Shown piece by piece: positions 1 through 6,250 of a stretch of 9,443 bases of DNA (position 1 is its first letter; every line of letters starts with the position of its first letter). The notes under the pieces were generated by a model, which made no database searches, was not told the DNA's origin, and saw only the letters and a list, made by a program, of their open reading frames with translations. Position numbers and translations under genes: made by a program. Where the stretch lies: contig JAURXG010000276.1 in the NCBI GenBank assembly GCA_030654555.1, positions 1 to 9,443 on the forward strand. The letters run 5' to 3'. Source of the DNA: Aquabacterium sp. Its GTDB lineage: Bacteria; Pseudomonadota; Gammaproteobacteria; Burkholderiales; Burkholderiaceae_C.

Positions 1-145
1 CGAGAGCATCCTGATGTCGATGCCGCCGATCGTGAAGTGGCGCTACGACTGGAAGCCCGAGGCCGGCACGCCCGAGGCGCGGCTCTACACCGACTTCCTG
101 CGCCCGCGGGATTGGCTGGGCCCGACCGGACTGGCCGGCGCTTGA
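1..145 (+). CDS. hemF: Coproporphyrinogen-III oxidase, aerobic (C-terminal end only)
   Basis: Only the last 47 codons are present; the frame is entered at base 2 and ends with TGA at 143-145. The visible peptide begins [17 protein letters not shown] and continues to [10 protein letters not shown]. This matches the C-terminus of oxygen-dependent coproporphyrinogen oxidase, where ESILMSMPP and a final RDW motif are characteristic. The family catalyses oxidative decarboxylation of coproporphyrinogen III to protoporphyrinogen IX in haem synthesis and is a soluble homodimer. The short tail after RDW (LGPTGLAGA) is slightly longer than in the E. coli protein. The stop shares its last base with the ATG of nadD, so the two genes are probably translationally coupled. 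The catalytic part lies outside the window and cannot be assessed. Confidence 0.93.
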   Translation, partial: ESILMSMPPIVKWRYDWKPEAGTPEARLYTDFLRPRDWLGPTGLAGA

Positions 146-765
146 TGGGCGCTGCGCGCATCGGCTTGCTCGGCGGCAGCTTCGACCCCCCCCACCTGGC
201 GCACCTGGCGCTGGGCCGGCTGGCCGTGCAGGCGCTGGCGCTCGATGAGCTGCGCTGGCTGCCCGCCGGCGCGCCCTGGCAGAAGGCCGGGCGCACGATG
301 GCCGCGCCCGAGCACCGCGCCGGCATGCTGGCCGCGCTGCTGGCCGACGAGCCACGCTGCGTGATCGACGCCCGCGAGCTGCAGCGCAACGGCCCCACCT
401 ACACCATCGACACCGTGCGCGAACTGCAGGCCGAGCGGCCCGGGGCCGACTGGTTCTTCATCCTCGGGCAAGACCAGTACGGGCGCTTCGACACCTGGCG
501 CGACTGGCCCGAGCTGCTGCAGCGGCTGACCCTGGCGGTGGCTGCGCGCGACGGGCAGCCCCCCCAACCCCCCGCCGCGCTGGCGGCCGTGCCGCACCGC
601 GTGGTGGCCCTGCCGCTGCCGCGACAGGACATCGCCGCCAGCGACATCCGGGCACGGCTGGCCGCCGGGCTGCCGGTGGCGGCGCTGGTGGGCGAGGCCG
701 TGGCCGGCTATATTGTTCAACACCAGCCCTATCCTCGGGGCGCAGCACAGGGCAACAGGCACTGA
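145..765 (+). CDS. nadD: Nicotinate-mononucleotide adenylyltransferase
   Basis: Transfers AMP from ATP to nicotinate mononucleotide, giving deamido-NAD, in cytoplasmic NAD synthesis. The 206-residue length is normal for bacterial NadD. The nucleotidyltransferase signature GGSFDPPHLAH (residues 10-20) supplies the two HxxH-type histidines (H17, H20). The substrate-side motif GPTYTIDT is at 83-90, followed by FILGQDQYGRFDTWRDW (105-121), equivalent to the family's GSD/GAD-x-F-x-x-W block. The C-terminal ATP-binding motif, usually ISxTxIR, reads IAASDIR (163-169), with Ser to Ala and Thr to Ser changes. I chose ATG 145 because it overlaps the hemF stop by one base and puts the GGSFDP motif at the usual distance; the frame is open further upstream but that is hemF in another phase. 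The gene abuts rsfS directly, a very common bacterial pair. Confidence 0.95.
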   Translation: MGAARIGLLGGSFDPPHLAHLALGRLAVQALALDELRWLPAGAPWQKAGRTMAAPEHRAGMLAALLADEPRCVIDARELQRNGPTYTIDTVRELQAERPGADWFFILGQDQYGRFDTWRDWPELLQRLTLAVAARDGQPPQPPAALAAVPHRVVALPLPRQDIAASDIRARLAAGLPVAALVGEAVAGYIVQHQPYPRGAAQGNRH

Positions 766-1662
766 ATGGACATCCGCAAACTGCAACGGGCCATCGTCGA
801 TGGACTCGAAGACGTCAAGGCCCAGGACATCCTGGTCTTCAACACCGAGCATCTCTCGCCGCTGTTCGAGCGCGTGATCATCGCCAGCGGCACCAGCAAC
901 CGCCAGACCAAGGCGCTGGCCTCGGGCGTGCGCGACGCGGTGCGCGCCGCCGGCTTCCCGGTGTTGGCCACCGAGGGCGCCGACAACGGTGAATGGATCA
1001 TCGTGGACTGCGGCGCCGCCGTGGCCCACATCATGCAGCCCAGCATCCGCGACTACTACCGGCTCGAGGAGATCTGGGGTGGCAAGCCGGTGAAGATGAA
1101 GATCGGCGGCGATGCGCCGCGCGGTCTGGTCAAGGCCTCCGAGCCCGAGGACGACGAAGCCCCGGCGATGGCGCCCGAACGCCGGGCTGCCGCCAAGAAG
1201 TCGGTGGCCAAGAAGATCGCGGCCGCCCGGCCGGTGCCGGCCAAGAAGGTGGTGGCCAAGACGGCGGTGCAGCGCACCACCTCGGACCGGCCCGCCGCCA
1301 AGAAGGCCGCTGCCGCCGAGGCCGAGCTGCGCGAGGCCGCCGCGCGCAAGACCGCGGCCAAGAAGACCGTGGCCAAGAAGACCGCTGCGGGCAAGACCGT
1401 GGCCGGCAAGACCCCGGCGCGCAAGACGGCGGCGCCCGCCGCCACCAAGGTGCGCATCATCGTCGTCAAGCCGCCAGCGCGCAAAACGGTGGCAGGCAAG
1501 ACGGTGGCGGGCAAGACGGTGGCGGGCAAGGGCGCTGCGGCCAGGCCGGCAGCGCGTGGCGCTGGTGCTCCGCGCGCCGCTGCCGCTCCGCGCGCCGGGG
1601 CCAAGCCCGCCGCGCGGCCGGCGGCGAAATCCGCCGCCAAGGCCGGCCCCAAGCGCGGCTGA
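766..1662 (+). CDS. rsfS: Ribosomal silencing factor RsfS with long lysine/alanine-rich C-terminal extension
   Basis: RsfS (DUF143/Iojap family) binds ribosomal protein uL14 on the 50S subunit and blocks subunit joining when nutrients are low. Residues 1 to about 112 form a full core: KAQDILVFNT (18-27), IIASGTSNRQTKALA (38-52), GEWIIVDCG (75-83), VAHIM (86-90), and RDYYRLEEIWG (95-105), which is the usual family terminus. The protein is 298 residues, whereas family members are usually 105-140. After a short acidic stretch (EPEDDE, 126-131), residues 139-298 are almost only Ala, Lys, Arg, Pro, Thr, Val and Gly, with AKK, AGK and ARK repeats. This resembles the histone-H1-like tails common in Burkholderiales proteins. 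Within it, KTVAG is repeated three times (240-254) and a small hydrophobic island KVRIIVVKPP lies at 228-237. ATG 766 follows the nadD stop with no gap. Core function is certain; the tail's function is unknown, with RNA, ribosome or DNA contact the obvious possibility. Confidence 0.93.
   Translation: MDIRKLQRAIVDGLEDVKAQDILVFNTEHLSPLFERVIIASGTSNRQTKALASGVRDAVRAAGFPVLATEGADNGEWIIVDCGAAVAHIMQPSIRDYYRLEEIWGGKPVKMKIGGDAPRGLVKASEPEDDEAPAMAPERRAAAKKSVAKKIAAARPVPAKKVVAKTAVQRTTSDRPAAKKAAAAEAELREAAARKTAAKKTVAKKTAAGKTVAGKTPARKTAAPAATKVRIIVVKPPARKTVAGKTVAGKTVAGKGAAARPAARGAGAPRAAAAPRAGAKPAARPAAKSAAKAGPKRG
1483..1527 (+). repeat. Three tandem 15-bp repeats in rsfS (KTVAG x3)
   Basis: Three direct copies of AAGACGGTGGCGGGC lie end to end. 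The second and third copies are identical; the first differs at two third-codon positions (AAA for AAG, GCA for GCG). They encode KTVAG three times (residues 240-254). The unit is a multiple of three, so slippage would lengthen or shorten the tail without breaking the frame. A related copy encoding KTVAGKT occurs earlier in the same tail near 1396-1413. Confidence 0.9.
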
Positions 1663-1677
1663 TCGCCGCGGCACCCG

Positions 1678-2148
1678 ATGCGCCTGGTGCTGGCATCGGT
1701 CGGCCAGCGGCCGCCCGCCTGGGCCGAGACGGCCTACGAGGATTTCGCCAAGCGCTTTCCGCCCGAGCTGCGGCTCGAGCTGAAGGCGGTGAAGGCCGAG
1801 CCACGCACGGCCGGCAAGACCGCCGCGCAGATGATGGCGGCCGAGGCGCTCCGGCTGGAGGCCACGGTGCCCAAGGGCGCGCGCCGCGTGGTGCTCGATG
1901 AGCGCGGCGCGCGGCTGACCACGGTGCAGCTGGCCGAGCGCCTGCGCTTCTGGCTGGGCGACGGGCGCGACGTGGTGCTGCTGGTGGGCGGGCCCGACGG
2001 GCTCGACCCCGCGCTGAAGGCCGGCGCCGACGAGACGCTGCGCCTGTCGGACCTGACCTTGCCGCATGCCTTCGTGCGCGTGCTGCTGGCCGAGGCGCTG
2101 TACCGTGCCTGGAGCCTGACCACCGGCCATCCCTACCACCGAGAATGA
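1678..2148 (+). CDS. rlmH: 23S rRNA (pseudouridine1915-N3)-methyltransferase
   Basis: RlmH is a SPOUT-class SAM-dependent methyltransferase that methylates pseudouridine 1915 in helix 69 of 23S rRNA on assembled 70S ribosomes. The length, 156 residues, is almost identical to the E. coli enzyme (155). The knotted SAM-binding region is visible: VVLDERG (71-77), the glycine-rich loop [10 protein letters not shown] (101-110; usually GGPEG or GGPDG), [24 protein letters not shown] in the 121-144 region, and the diagnostic C-terminal HPYHRE (151-156). It begins 15 nt after rsfS and ends inside the next start codon (ATGA overlap with maf). Pairing with rsfS is widespread, giving a ribosome maintenance segment in this operon. 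No anomalies were seen. Confidence 0.96.
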   Translation: MRLVLASVGQRPPAWAETAYEDFAKRFPPELRLELKAVKAEPRTAGKTAAQMMAAEALRLEATVPKGARRVVLDERGARLTTVQLAERLRFWLGDGRDVVLLVGGPDGLDPALKAGADETLRLSDLTLPHAFVRVLLAEALYRAWSLTTGHPYHRE

Positions 2149-2762
2149 GCGTGCACGATCGCATCTACCTCGCGTCGCAGAGCCCGCGCCGCCGCCAGCT
2201 GCTCGACCAGCTGGGGGTGCGCCACGAGCTGCTCGTGCCCGACCCCGGCCAGGACAGCGAGGACGCCGAGGCGCTGGAAGCGGTGCTGCCCGGCGAGTTG
2301 CCGGCAGACTATGTGCAACGGGTCACCGCGTTGAAGCTCAAGGGCTCGCGGGCGCGGCTGAAACGGCGCGGCCTGCCCGACGCGCCCATCCTGTGCAGCG
2401 ACACCACCGTGGCGCTGGGCCGGCGCATCCTGGGCAAGCCGGCCGATGCCGACCAGGCGCGCGCCATGCTGTCGGCGCTGTCGGGGCGCAGCCACCGCGT
2501 GCTCACCGCCGTGGCGCTGGGCGTGGGTCGGCGCACCTGGTCGGCGCTGAGCATTTCGCATGTGCGTTTCGCGCCGCTGAGCCCCACGCTGATCGACGCC
2601 TACATCGCCAGCGGCGAGCCCTTCGGCAAGGCCGGCGCCTATGCCATCCAGAGCCAGCTGGCGGGCTGGATCGCCCATATCGACGGCAGCTACTCCGCTA
2701 TCATGGGTTTGCCGCTCTTCGAGACGGCCCAGTTGTTGAGACAAGCGCGCGTGAGCTTCTAG
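2145..2762 (+). CDS. maf: Maf family nucleoside triphosphate pyrophosphatase (YhdE-like)
   Basis: Maf proteins hydrolyse non-canonical or excess nucleoside triphosphates to monophosphate and pyrophosphate. Early work linked Maf to septum formation. The 205-residue protein has the N-terminal signature [12 protein letters not shown] (9-20) with R15/R16, a conserved lysine K64 in the VTALKLKGS segment, and the acidic motif SDTTVALG (85-92), where D86 is the likely catalytic residue. It also has GKAGAYAIQ (161-169) and the C-terminal loop [13 protein letters not shown] (181-193). The SPRR motif and the GKAGAYAIQ/GSYSxxxGLPL pair resemble the dTTP/UTP-active YhdE branch more than the 7-methyl-GTP-active YceF branch; that assignment is inferred. 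The region after strand 2 ([15 protein letters not shown]) is atypical, lacking the usual VDE-type sequence. The ATG overlaps the rlmH stop by four bases; rng follows after 35 nt. Confidence 0.92.
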   Translation: MSVHDRIYLASQSPRRRQLLDQLGVRHELLVPDPGQDSEDAEALEAVLPGELPADYVQRVTALKLKGSRARLKRRGLPDAPILCSDTTVALGRRILGKPADADQARAMLSALSGRSHRVLTAVALGVGRRTWSALSISHVRFAPLSPTLIDAYIASGEPFGKAGAYAIQSQLAGWIAHIDGSYSAIMGLPLFETAQLLRQARVSF

Positions 2763-2797
2763 ACGCCTTCACCGCGCCAGAAGAAGACCACCGCGCC

Positions 2798-4273
2798 ATG
2801 CACGACATCCTGATCAACTGGACCCCGCAGGAAACCCGCGTCGCCCTGATCGAGAACGGCGCGGTGCAAGACCTGCACATCGAGCGCGCGCTGGAGCGCG
2901 GCCTGGTCGGCAACGTCTACCTGGGCAAGGTGGCACGCGTGCTGCCCGGCATGCAGAGCGCCTTCATCGACGTGGGGCTCGAGCGCGCGGCCTTCCTGCA
3001 CGTGGCCGACCTGCACGGCGGCGGCCACCATGTGCCCAAGCACGACGTGGCGGTGCAGGTGCCGATCGAACGCCAGGTCTTCGAAGGCCAGACGCTGATG
3101 GTGCAGGTCATCAAGGACCCGATCGGCACCAAGGGGGCGCGGCTCTCGACCCAGGTGAGCATCGCCGGGCGCATGCTGGTGTTCCTGCCGCAGGACACGC
3201 ACATCGGCATCTCGCAGAAGATCGGCTCGCCGGAGCTGCGCGAGCAGCTGCGCAGCCGCATGCAGAAGCTGACCACCACCACCGACGGCAGCTCGCCCGG
3301 CGGCTTCATCCTGCGCACCAACGCCGAAGACGCCTCGGACGAGGAGCTGGCCGACGACATCGCCTACCTGCGCAAGGCCTGGGCCGCGATTCGTGCGCAG
3401 GGCATGAGCCAGCCGCCCGGCACGCTGCTGCACGAGGACCTGAACCTGGCCCAGCGCGTGCTGCGCGACATGGCCAGCGACGCCACGCAGACCATCCGCA
3501 TCGACAGCAAGCTGCAGCACGATGCGCTCAAGGTGTTCGGCAAGGCCTACACGCCCAGTTCAGCGGCCAAGCTCGAGCGGTACAAGGGCGAGCGGCCGAT
3601 CTTCGACCTGTTCGGCATCGAGGAAGAGATCGCCCGCGCGCTGGCCCGGCGCGTGGATCTGAAGAGCGGCGGCTACCTGATCATCGACCAGACCGAGGCG
3701 CTGACCACAGTGGACGTGAACACCGGCGGCTTCGTCGGTGCGCGCAACTTCGACGACACCATCTTCAAGACCAACCTCGAGGCGGCGGGTGCCATCGCCC
3801 GCCAGCTGCGGCTGCGCAACCTGGGCGGCATCATCATCGTCGACTTCATCGACATGGTGCGCGACGAGCACCAGGCGGCGGTGCTGGCCGAGTTCAAGAA
3901 GCAGTTGAGCCGCGACCGCACCAAGGTGACGGTGAGCGGCTTCACCCAGCTGGGGCTGGTGGAGATGACGCGCAAGCGCACCCGCGAGAGCCTGGCCCAC
4001 ATGCTGTGCCAGCCCTGCCCCACCTGCGAGGGCCGCGGCCAGGTCAAGACCGCGCGCAGCGTCTGCTACGACGTGCTGCGCGAGATCCTGCGCGAGGCGC
4101 GGCAGTTCAACCCCAAGGAGTTCCGCGTGGTGGCCAGCGCGGCGGTGGTGGAGATGCTGCTCGACGAGGAGAGCCAGCATCTGGCGGGGCTGAGCGATTT
4201 CATCGGCAAGCCGATCTCGCTGAGCACCGAGCCGTCGTTCAGCCCGGAGCAGTACGACATCGTGCTGATGTAG
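2798..4273 (+). CDS. rng: Ribonuclease G
   Basis: RNase G is the shorter RNase E paralogue. It matures the 5' end of 16S rRNA and degrades some mRNAs in the cytoplasm. The 491-residue length matches E. coli RNase G (489), and there is no RNase E-type C-terminal scaffold. The N-terminus MHDILINWTPQETRVALIEN is typical. The S1-like RNA-binding domain starts near residue 37 (GLVGNVYLGKVARVLPGMQ, then AFIDVGLERAAFLHVADL) and runs to about 130. The catalytic aspartates are D306 in VDVNTGG and D349 in IIIVDFIDM, the same 43-residue separation as in RNase E. The zinc-link cysteines are in CQPCPTCEGRG (404-414; C407 and C410 form the CPxC pair). ATG 2798 is chosen by this N-terminus, since the open frame upstream overlaps maf out of phase. 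There is a purine-rich AGAAGA about 10 nt upstream. It is the last gene of the operon. Confidence 0.97.
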   Translation: MHDILINWTPQETRVALIENGAVQDLHIERALERGLVGNVYLGKVARVLPGMQSAFIDVGLERAAFLHVADLHGGGHHVPKHDVAVQVPIERQVFEGQTLMVQVIKDPIGTKGARLSTQVSIAGRMLVFLPQDTHIGISQKIGSPELREQLRSRMQKLTTTTDGSSPGGFILRTNAEDASDEELADDIAYLRKAWAAIRAQGMSQPPGTLLHEDLNLAQRVLRDMASDATQTIRIDSKLQHDALKVFGKAYTPSSAAKLERYKGERPIFDLFGIEEEIARALARRVDLKSGGYLIIDQTEALTTVDVNTGGFVGARNFDDTIFKTNLEAAGAIARQLRLRNLGGIIIVDFIDMVRDEHQAAVLAEFKKQLSRDRTKVTVSGFTQLGLVEMTRKRTRESLAHMLCQPCPTCEGRGQVKTARSVCYDVLREILREARQFNPKEFRVVASAAVVEMLLDEESQHLAGLSDFIGKPISLSTEPSFSPEQYDIVLM

Positions 4274-4279
4274 GGCCGC

Positions 4280-4310
4280 GGCGCTGCAGGCGGTTCAGCG
4301 CCTGGCGCTG
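4280..4310. terminator. Overlapping hairpins between convergent rng and the orphan membrane gene
   Basis: GGCGCTG (4280-4286) pairs with CAGCGCC (4296-4302) around a 9-nt loop. The same CAGCGCC also forms a perfect inverted repeat with GGCGCTG at 4304-4310. The two structures are mutually exclusive. They lie 7 bases after the rng stop and span the end of the converging gene on the other strand. No T-run follows on either strand, so this is not a classical intrinsic terminator; it could protect RNA ends or be chance in GC-rich DNA. Confidence 0.35.
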
Positions 4311-4687
4311 CCGCGCAGCGCCACCACCAGCACGCTGCCGGCCGCGCCCAGCGTGGCCAGCACCAGCAGGCCCAGCGCCCAGCCCACCCACACCAGCGGC
4401 GCCAGCCAGGCCAGCAGGCTGGGCGCCTGCGCCACCAACGCGTCGATCCACGGCCCCAGGGCCGCGAAGTAGGCGGTGAGCCAGGTCTTCAGCGCGGTGA
4501 CCGAGGCCATCGGCAGCAGCTCGGCCAGCCAGACCGGGATGCGCCATTGCGCCAGCCAGGCCATCCACGCGCCCGCGCCCCCGGCGTCCCAGTCGGGGCC
4601 GACCAGCAAGCGGTGGAGGCCCCAGCAGGCCAGGCTCCAGCCGGCGGCCAGCAAGGCCATCAAACCCCAAACCACCGCGTGCCACAT
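4295..4687 (-). CDS. Small hypothetical membrane protein (130 aa)
   Basis: I do not recognise a named family. The 130-residue protein starts directly with a hydrophobic segment, MWHAVVWGLMALLAAGW, that could be a membrane anchor. A Trp-rich amphipathic middle follows (AWMAWLAQWRIPVWLAELLP, about 40-59), then a moderately hydrophobic stretch around 65-85. A second strong membrane segment is near residues 94-122 (LAPLVWVGWALGLLVLATLG), and the protein ends in a basic ALRGSARR. Tryptophan content is high for its size. The start is fixed by AAGGA on the minus strand (bases 4696-4700), eight bases before ATG 4687. The frame stays open to 4789, but the extra 34 residues cross GC repeats and have no ribosome site. 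It converges on rng and is divergent from the methyltransferase. Function is unknown; an inner-membrane protein is inferred. Confidence 0.75.
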   Translation of the reverse strand: MWHAVVWGLMALLAAGWSLACWGLHRLLVGPDWDAGGAGAWMAWLAQWRIPVWLAELLPMASVTALKTWLTAYFAALGPWIDALVAQAPSLLAWLAPLVWVGWALGLLVLATLGAAGSVLVVALRGSARR

Positions 4688-4695
4688 CCACCAGA

Positions 4696-4700
4696 TCCTT
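4696..4700 (-). promoter_or_regulatory. Ribosome binding site of the 130-aa membrane protein
   Basis: AAGGA on the minus strand sits eight bases before ATG 4687. It is the best Shine-Dalgarno match near any candidate start of this frame and argues against the longer start at 4789. Just upstream, CGTGC and GCACG arms (4701-4715) form a short inverted repeat that might hide or regulate the site; that part is speculative. Confidence 0.7.
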
Positions 4701-4779
4701 CGTGCGCGTTGCACGTTCAAGCTGAACTGGCCGTTGGAGCCGGAATGGGGCGGCGGGTTCAATCGACCCGGCCTTTCGG

Positions 4780-4845
4780 ACCCGCCCATCCCGCCCGCCC
4801 ATCCGGCCCGCCCGCCCGCCCATCCGGCCCGCCCATCGCGCCCGA
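4780..4845. repeat. GC-rich imperfect repeats in the divergent intergenic region
   Basis: The stretch consists almost entirely of CCCGCCCATCC-type units. CAT triplets recur at 4787, 4800, 4821 and 4834, giving alternating spacings of 13, 21 and 13 bases, that is two imperfect copies of a 34-base block. Copies share the core CATCCNGCCCGCCCATC. It lies between the start of the membrane protein gene (4687) and the methyltransferase (4926) and has no convincing coding content. Replication slippage product, protein-binding repeats or simple low-complexity spacer are all possible. The rest of the 4688-4925 gap shows no clear promoter I can support. Confidence 0.7.
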
Positions 4846-4894
4846 GGTGGTGGCGGTGCCCCAGGCCCCATACTCGGCGTCCCTCTGCTTCATC

Positions 4895-4915
4895 GAAGCT
4901 GCCCGTTCGGGCTTC
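4895..4915 (+). promoter_or_regulatory. Inverted repeat in the leader of the methyltransferase gene
   Basis: GAAG (4895-4898) and CTTC (4912-4915) flank a CCCG/CGGG pair around TT, with three unpaired bases on the left arm. It ends 10 bases before ATG 4926, where no good Shine-Dalgarno sequence is visible, so it could be an operator or a translation-modulating hairpin. It is short and in GC-rich DNA, so it may be coincidental. Confidence 0.25.
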
Positions 4916-4925
4916 GCATCCCGCG

Positions 4926-5654
4926 ATGCCCGGCTACCTCACCAAGCAAGAAACCATCGCCGTCGCCGGCGTGGACGACCTGGTCATCCGCTCGCTGCTC
5001 GATCGCCAGCAGTTCGCCGATCCGGCCGGTGAGGCCGCGCAGCGCGGCATCTCGTCGGCCACCTGGCCGCTGTTCGGCCTGCTGTGGCCGTCGGGCGCGC
5101 ACCTGGCCGCCCGGCTGGCGTTGCGGCCGGTGGCCGACGGCGAGCGCATCCTCGAGATCGGCTGCGGCCTGGCCCTGGCCAGCCTGGTGGGCCACCGGCG
5201 TGGCGCCGATGTCACCGCCAGCGATTGCCACCCGCTGACCGAAGCCTTCCTGCTCGAGAACCTGCGCCTGAACGGCCTGCCGCCGATGAAGTACCGGCGC
5301 GGCCAATGGGGCGTGGTGCCGCTGCCGGCATCCGGCAGCACCGTGCCGGCGGGCGCCGACGTGCAGGGCGAGTTCGACCTGATCATCGGCAGCGACCTGC
5401 TCTACGAGCGGGATGCCGATGCCACGCTGGCGGTCTTCATCACGCAGCATGCCGCTGCCGTGGCCGAGGTGTGGATCGTCGACCCCGATCGCGGCAACCG
5501 GCCGTCCTTCAACCGGGGCATGGCCGCTCAGGGTTTCGACCGTGTCGAGCAGCGCCTGTTTGCATCGCTGCCGGTGGGCGCCGGCACCTTGCCGCACTAC
5601 AAGGGCCGACTGCTGGTCTACCGCCGCGGCGGCGCGGCTGCTGGTCAGGCCTGA
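4926..5654 (+). CDS. SAM-dependent methyltransferase, Methyltransf_16 / lysine-methyltransferase-like
   Basis: A 242-residue class I (Rossmann-fold) methyltransferase. SAM-binding motif I is ILEIGCGLALASLVG (75-89), followed by the acidic end of strand 2, TASD (97-100). Motif post-II/IV is DLIIGSDLLYE (151-161). The SDLLY core fits the (D/E)xxY motif typical of the METTL20/21 and calmodulin-lysine methyltransferase group, and TWPLFGLLWPSG (46-57) is the usual 'WPSG' entry element of this family. The substrate is therefore plausibly a protein side chain, but no specific substrate can be named. It is predicted cytoplasmic, with no signal peptide. ATG 4926 (MPGYLTKQET) is chosen because conserved sequence begins soon after it. 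The frame is open much further upstream but there encodes low-complexity Pro/Arg/Ala across the repeats. There is no strong ribosome site. Its 3' end overlaps the convergent exoD-like gene by 10 bases. Confidence 0.85.
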   Translation: MPGYLTKQETIAVAGVDDLVIRSLLDRQQFADPAGEAAQRGISSATWPLFGLLWPSGAHLAARLALRPVADGERILEIGCGLALASLVGHRRGADVTASDCHPLTEAFLLENLRLNGLPPMKYRRGQWGVVPLPASGSTVPAGADVQGEFDLIIGSDLLYERDADATLAVFITQHAAAVAEVWIVDPDRGNRPSFNRGMAAQGFDRVEQRLFASLPVGAGTLPHYKGRLLVYRRGGAAAGQA

Positions 5655-6250
5655 AGCCACTGCGCCAGCGGCTGGACGCCCCACCACCAGGCGGCCACGC
5701 CCAGCCCGGCAGTGAATGCCAGGGCCGCGGCGGCCAGGCCCGCGGCCAGCAGCACGGCCACCCCATCCCGGAAGACCAGGCCAAGCCCGAGCAGCATCAG
5801 CGCCAGCGCCGGCAGCACGTTGCCGAAGGGGATCGGCAGCACGATCAGCAGCGCCATCGATCCCACCTTGGCTGCCTGCCACGAACGCGGCGCCACGTGG
5901 GCCAGGTGGGGCAGGCGCTGCCGTGTCAGATGGCTGGCGCGCTCGTAGACCCTGGCCAGCAGCGTCAGCACGCGTCGTGCCCAGCGCAGCGGCAGGTGCA
6001 GGTCGCCCACGCGCTGCGGCAGCGCGCAGGTGGACTGGCCGCGCCACAGGGCCAGCGCCAGCGTGGCGATGCCCAGCCCGAGCACCGTGCCGACGCCCGG
6101 CACCGGCAGCAGGCAGGGTGCGGCCAGCAGCATCAGCAGGCTGCCTTGCGCGCCAGGGCCATGCATGTCGGCCAGCTGCGACAGCGCCACCCGCTCCTGC
6201 GACAGGCCAGCAGACGCGTCGCGCAGGCGTTGGGCGATGCCCAGGCTCAT
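5645..6250 (-). CDS. exoD: ExoD family membrane protein
   Basis: A 201-residue polytopic protein of the ExoD family. In rhizobia ExoD is needed for normal exopolysaccharide production and nodule invasion, and mutants are alkali-sensitive; the biochemical activity is unknown. Diagnostic blocks are LLAAPCLLPVPGVGTVLGLG (41-60), with the PVPGVGT turn between hydrophobic helices, and IVLPIPFGNVLPALALMLLG (137-156) followed by LGLVFRDG. About four hydrophobic segments are visible, the last pair running from FRDGVAVLLAAG to the Trp-rich AAWWWGV near the C-terminus. A soluble amphipathic N-terminus (SQERVALSQLADMHG) precedes the first. The ATG overlaps the TerC stop by four bases (ATGA, 6247-6250), so translation is likely coupled. 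The stop overlaps the convergent methyltransferase by 10 bases. It is the last gene of the operon. Confidence 0.88.
   Translation of the reverse strand: MSLGIAQRLRDASAGLSQERVALSQLADMHGPGAQGSLLMLLAAPCLLPVPGVGTVLGLGIATLALALWRGQSTCALPQRVGDLHLPLRWARRVLTLLARVYERASHLTRQRLPHLAHVAPRSWQAAKVGSMALLIVLPIPFGNVLPALALMLLGLGLVFRDGVAVLLAAGLAAAALAFTAGLGVAAWWWGVQPLAQWLQA

Noticed and set aside
85..2139. A 684-codon open frame on the minus strand opposite nadD, rsfS and rlmH
   Set aside because: It is antisense to three certain genes, its product is low-complexity Gly/Arg/His/Leu, and long antisense frames are expected in DNA of this GC content.
4709..4740. A sigma-70 promoter beginning with TTGCAC
   Set aside because: No recognisable -10 hexamer occurs 16-18 bases downstream, so only one box matches.
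4688..4789. A longer start for the 130-aa membrane protein
   Set aside because: The 34 extra residues come partly from repeat-rich DNA and have no ribosome site, while AAGGA lies eight bases before ATG 4687.
4780..4845. A CRISPR array
   Set aside because: The repeats are short, imperfect and directly adjoining, with no unique spacers and no cas genes nearby.
4476..4925. A 150-residue N-terminal extension of the methyltransferase
   Set aside because: The upstream in-frame sequence overlaps the minus-strand membrane gene and the GC repeats and encodes low-complexity Pro/Arg/Ala; conserved methyltransferase sequence starts just after ATG 4926.
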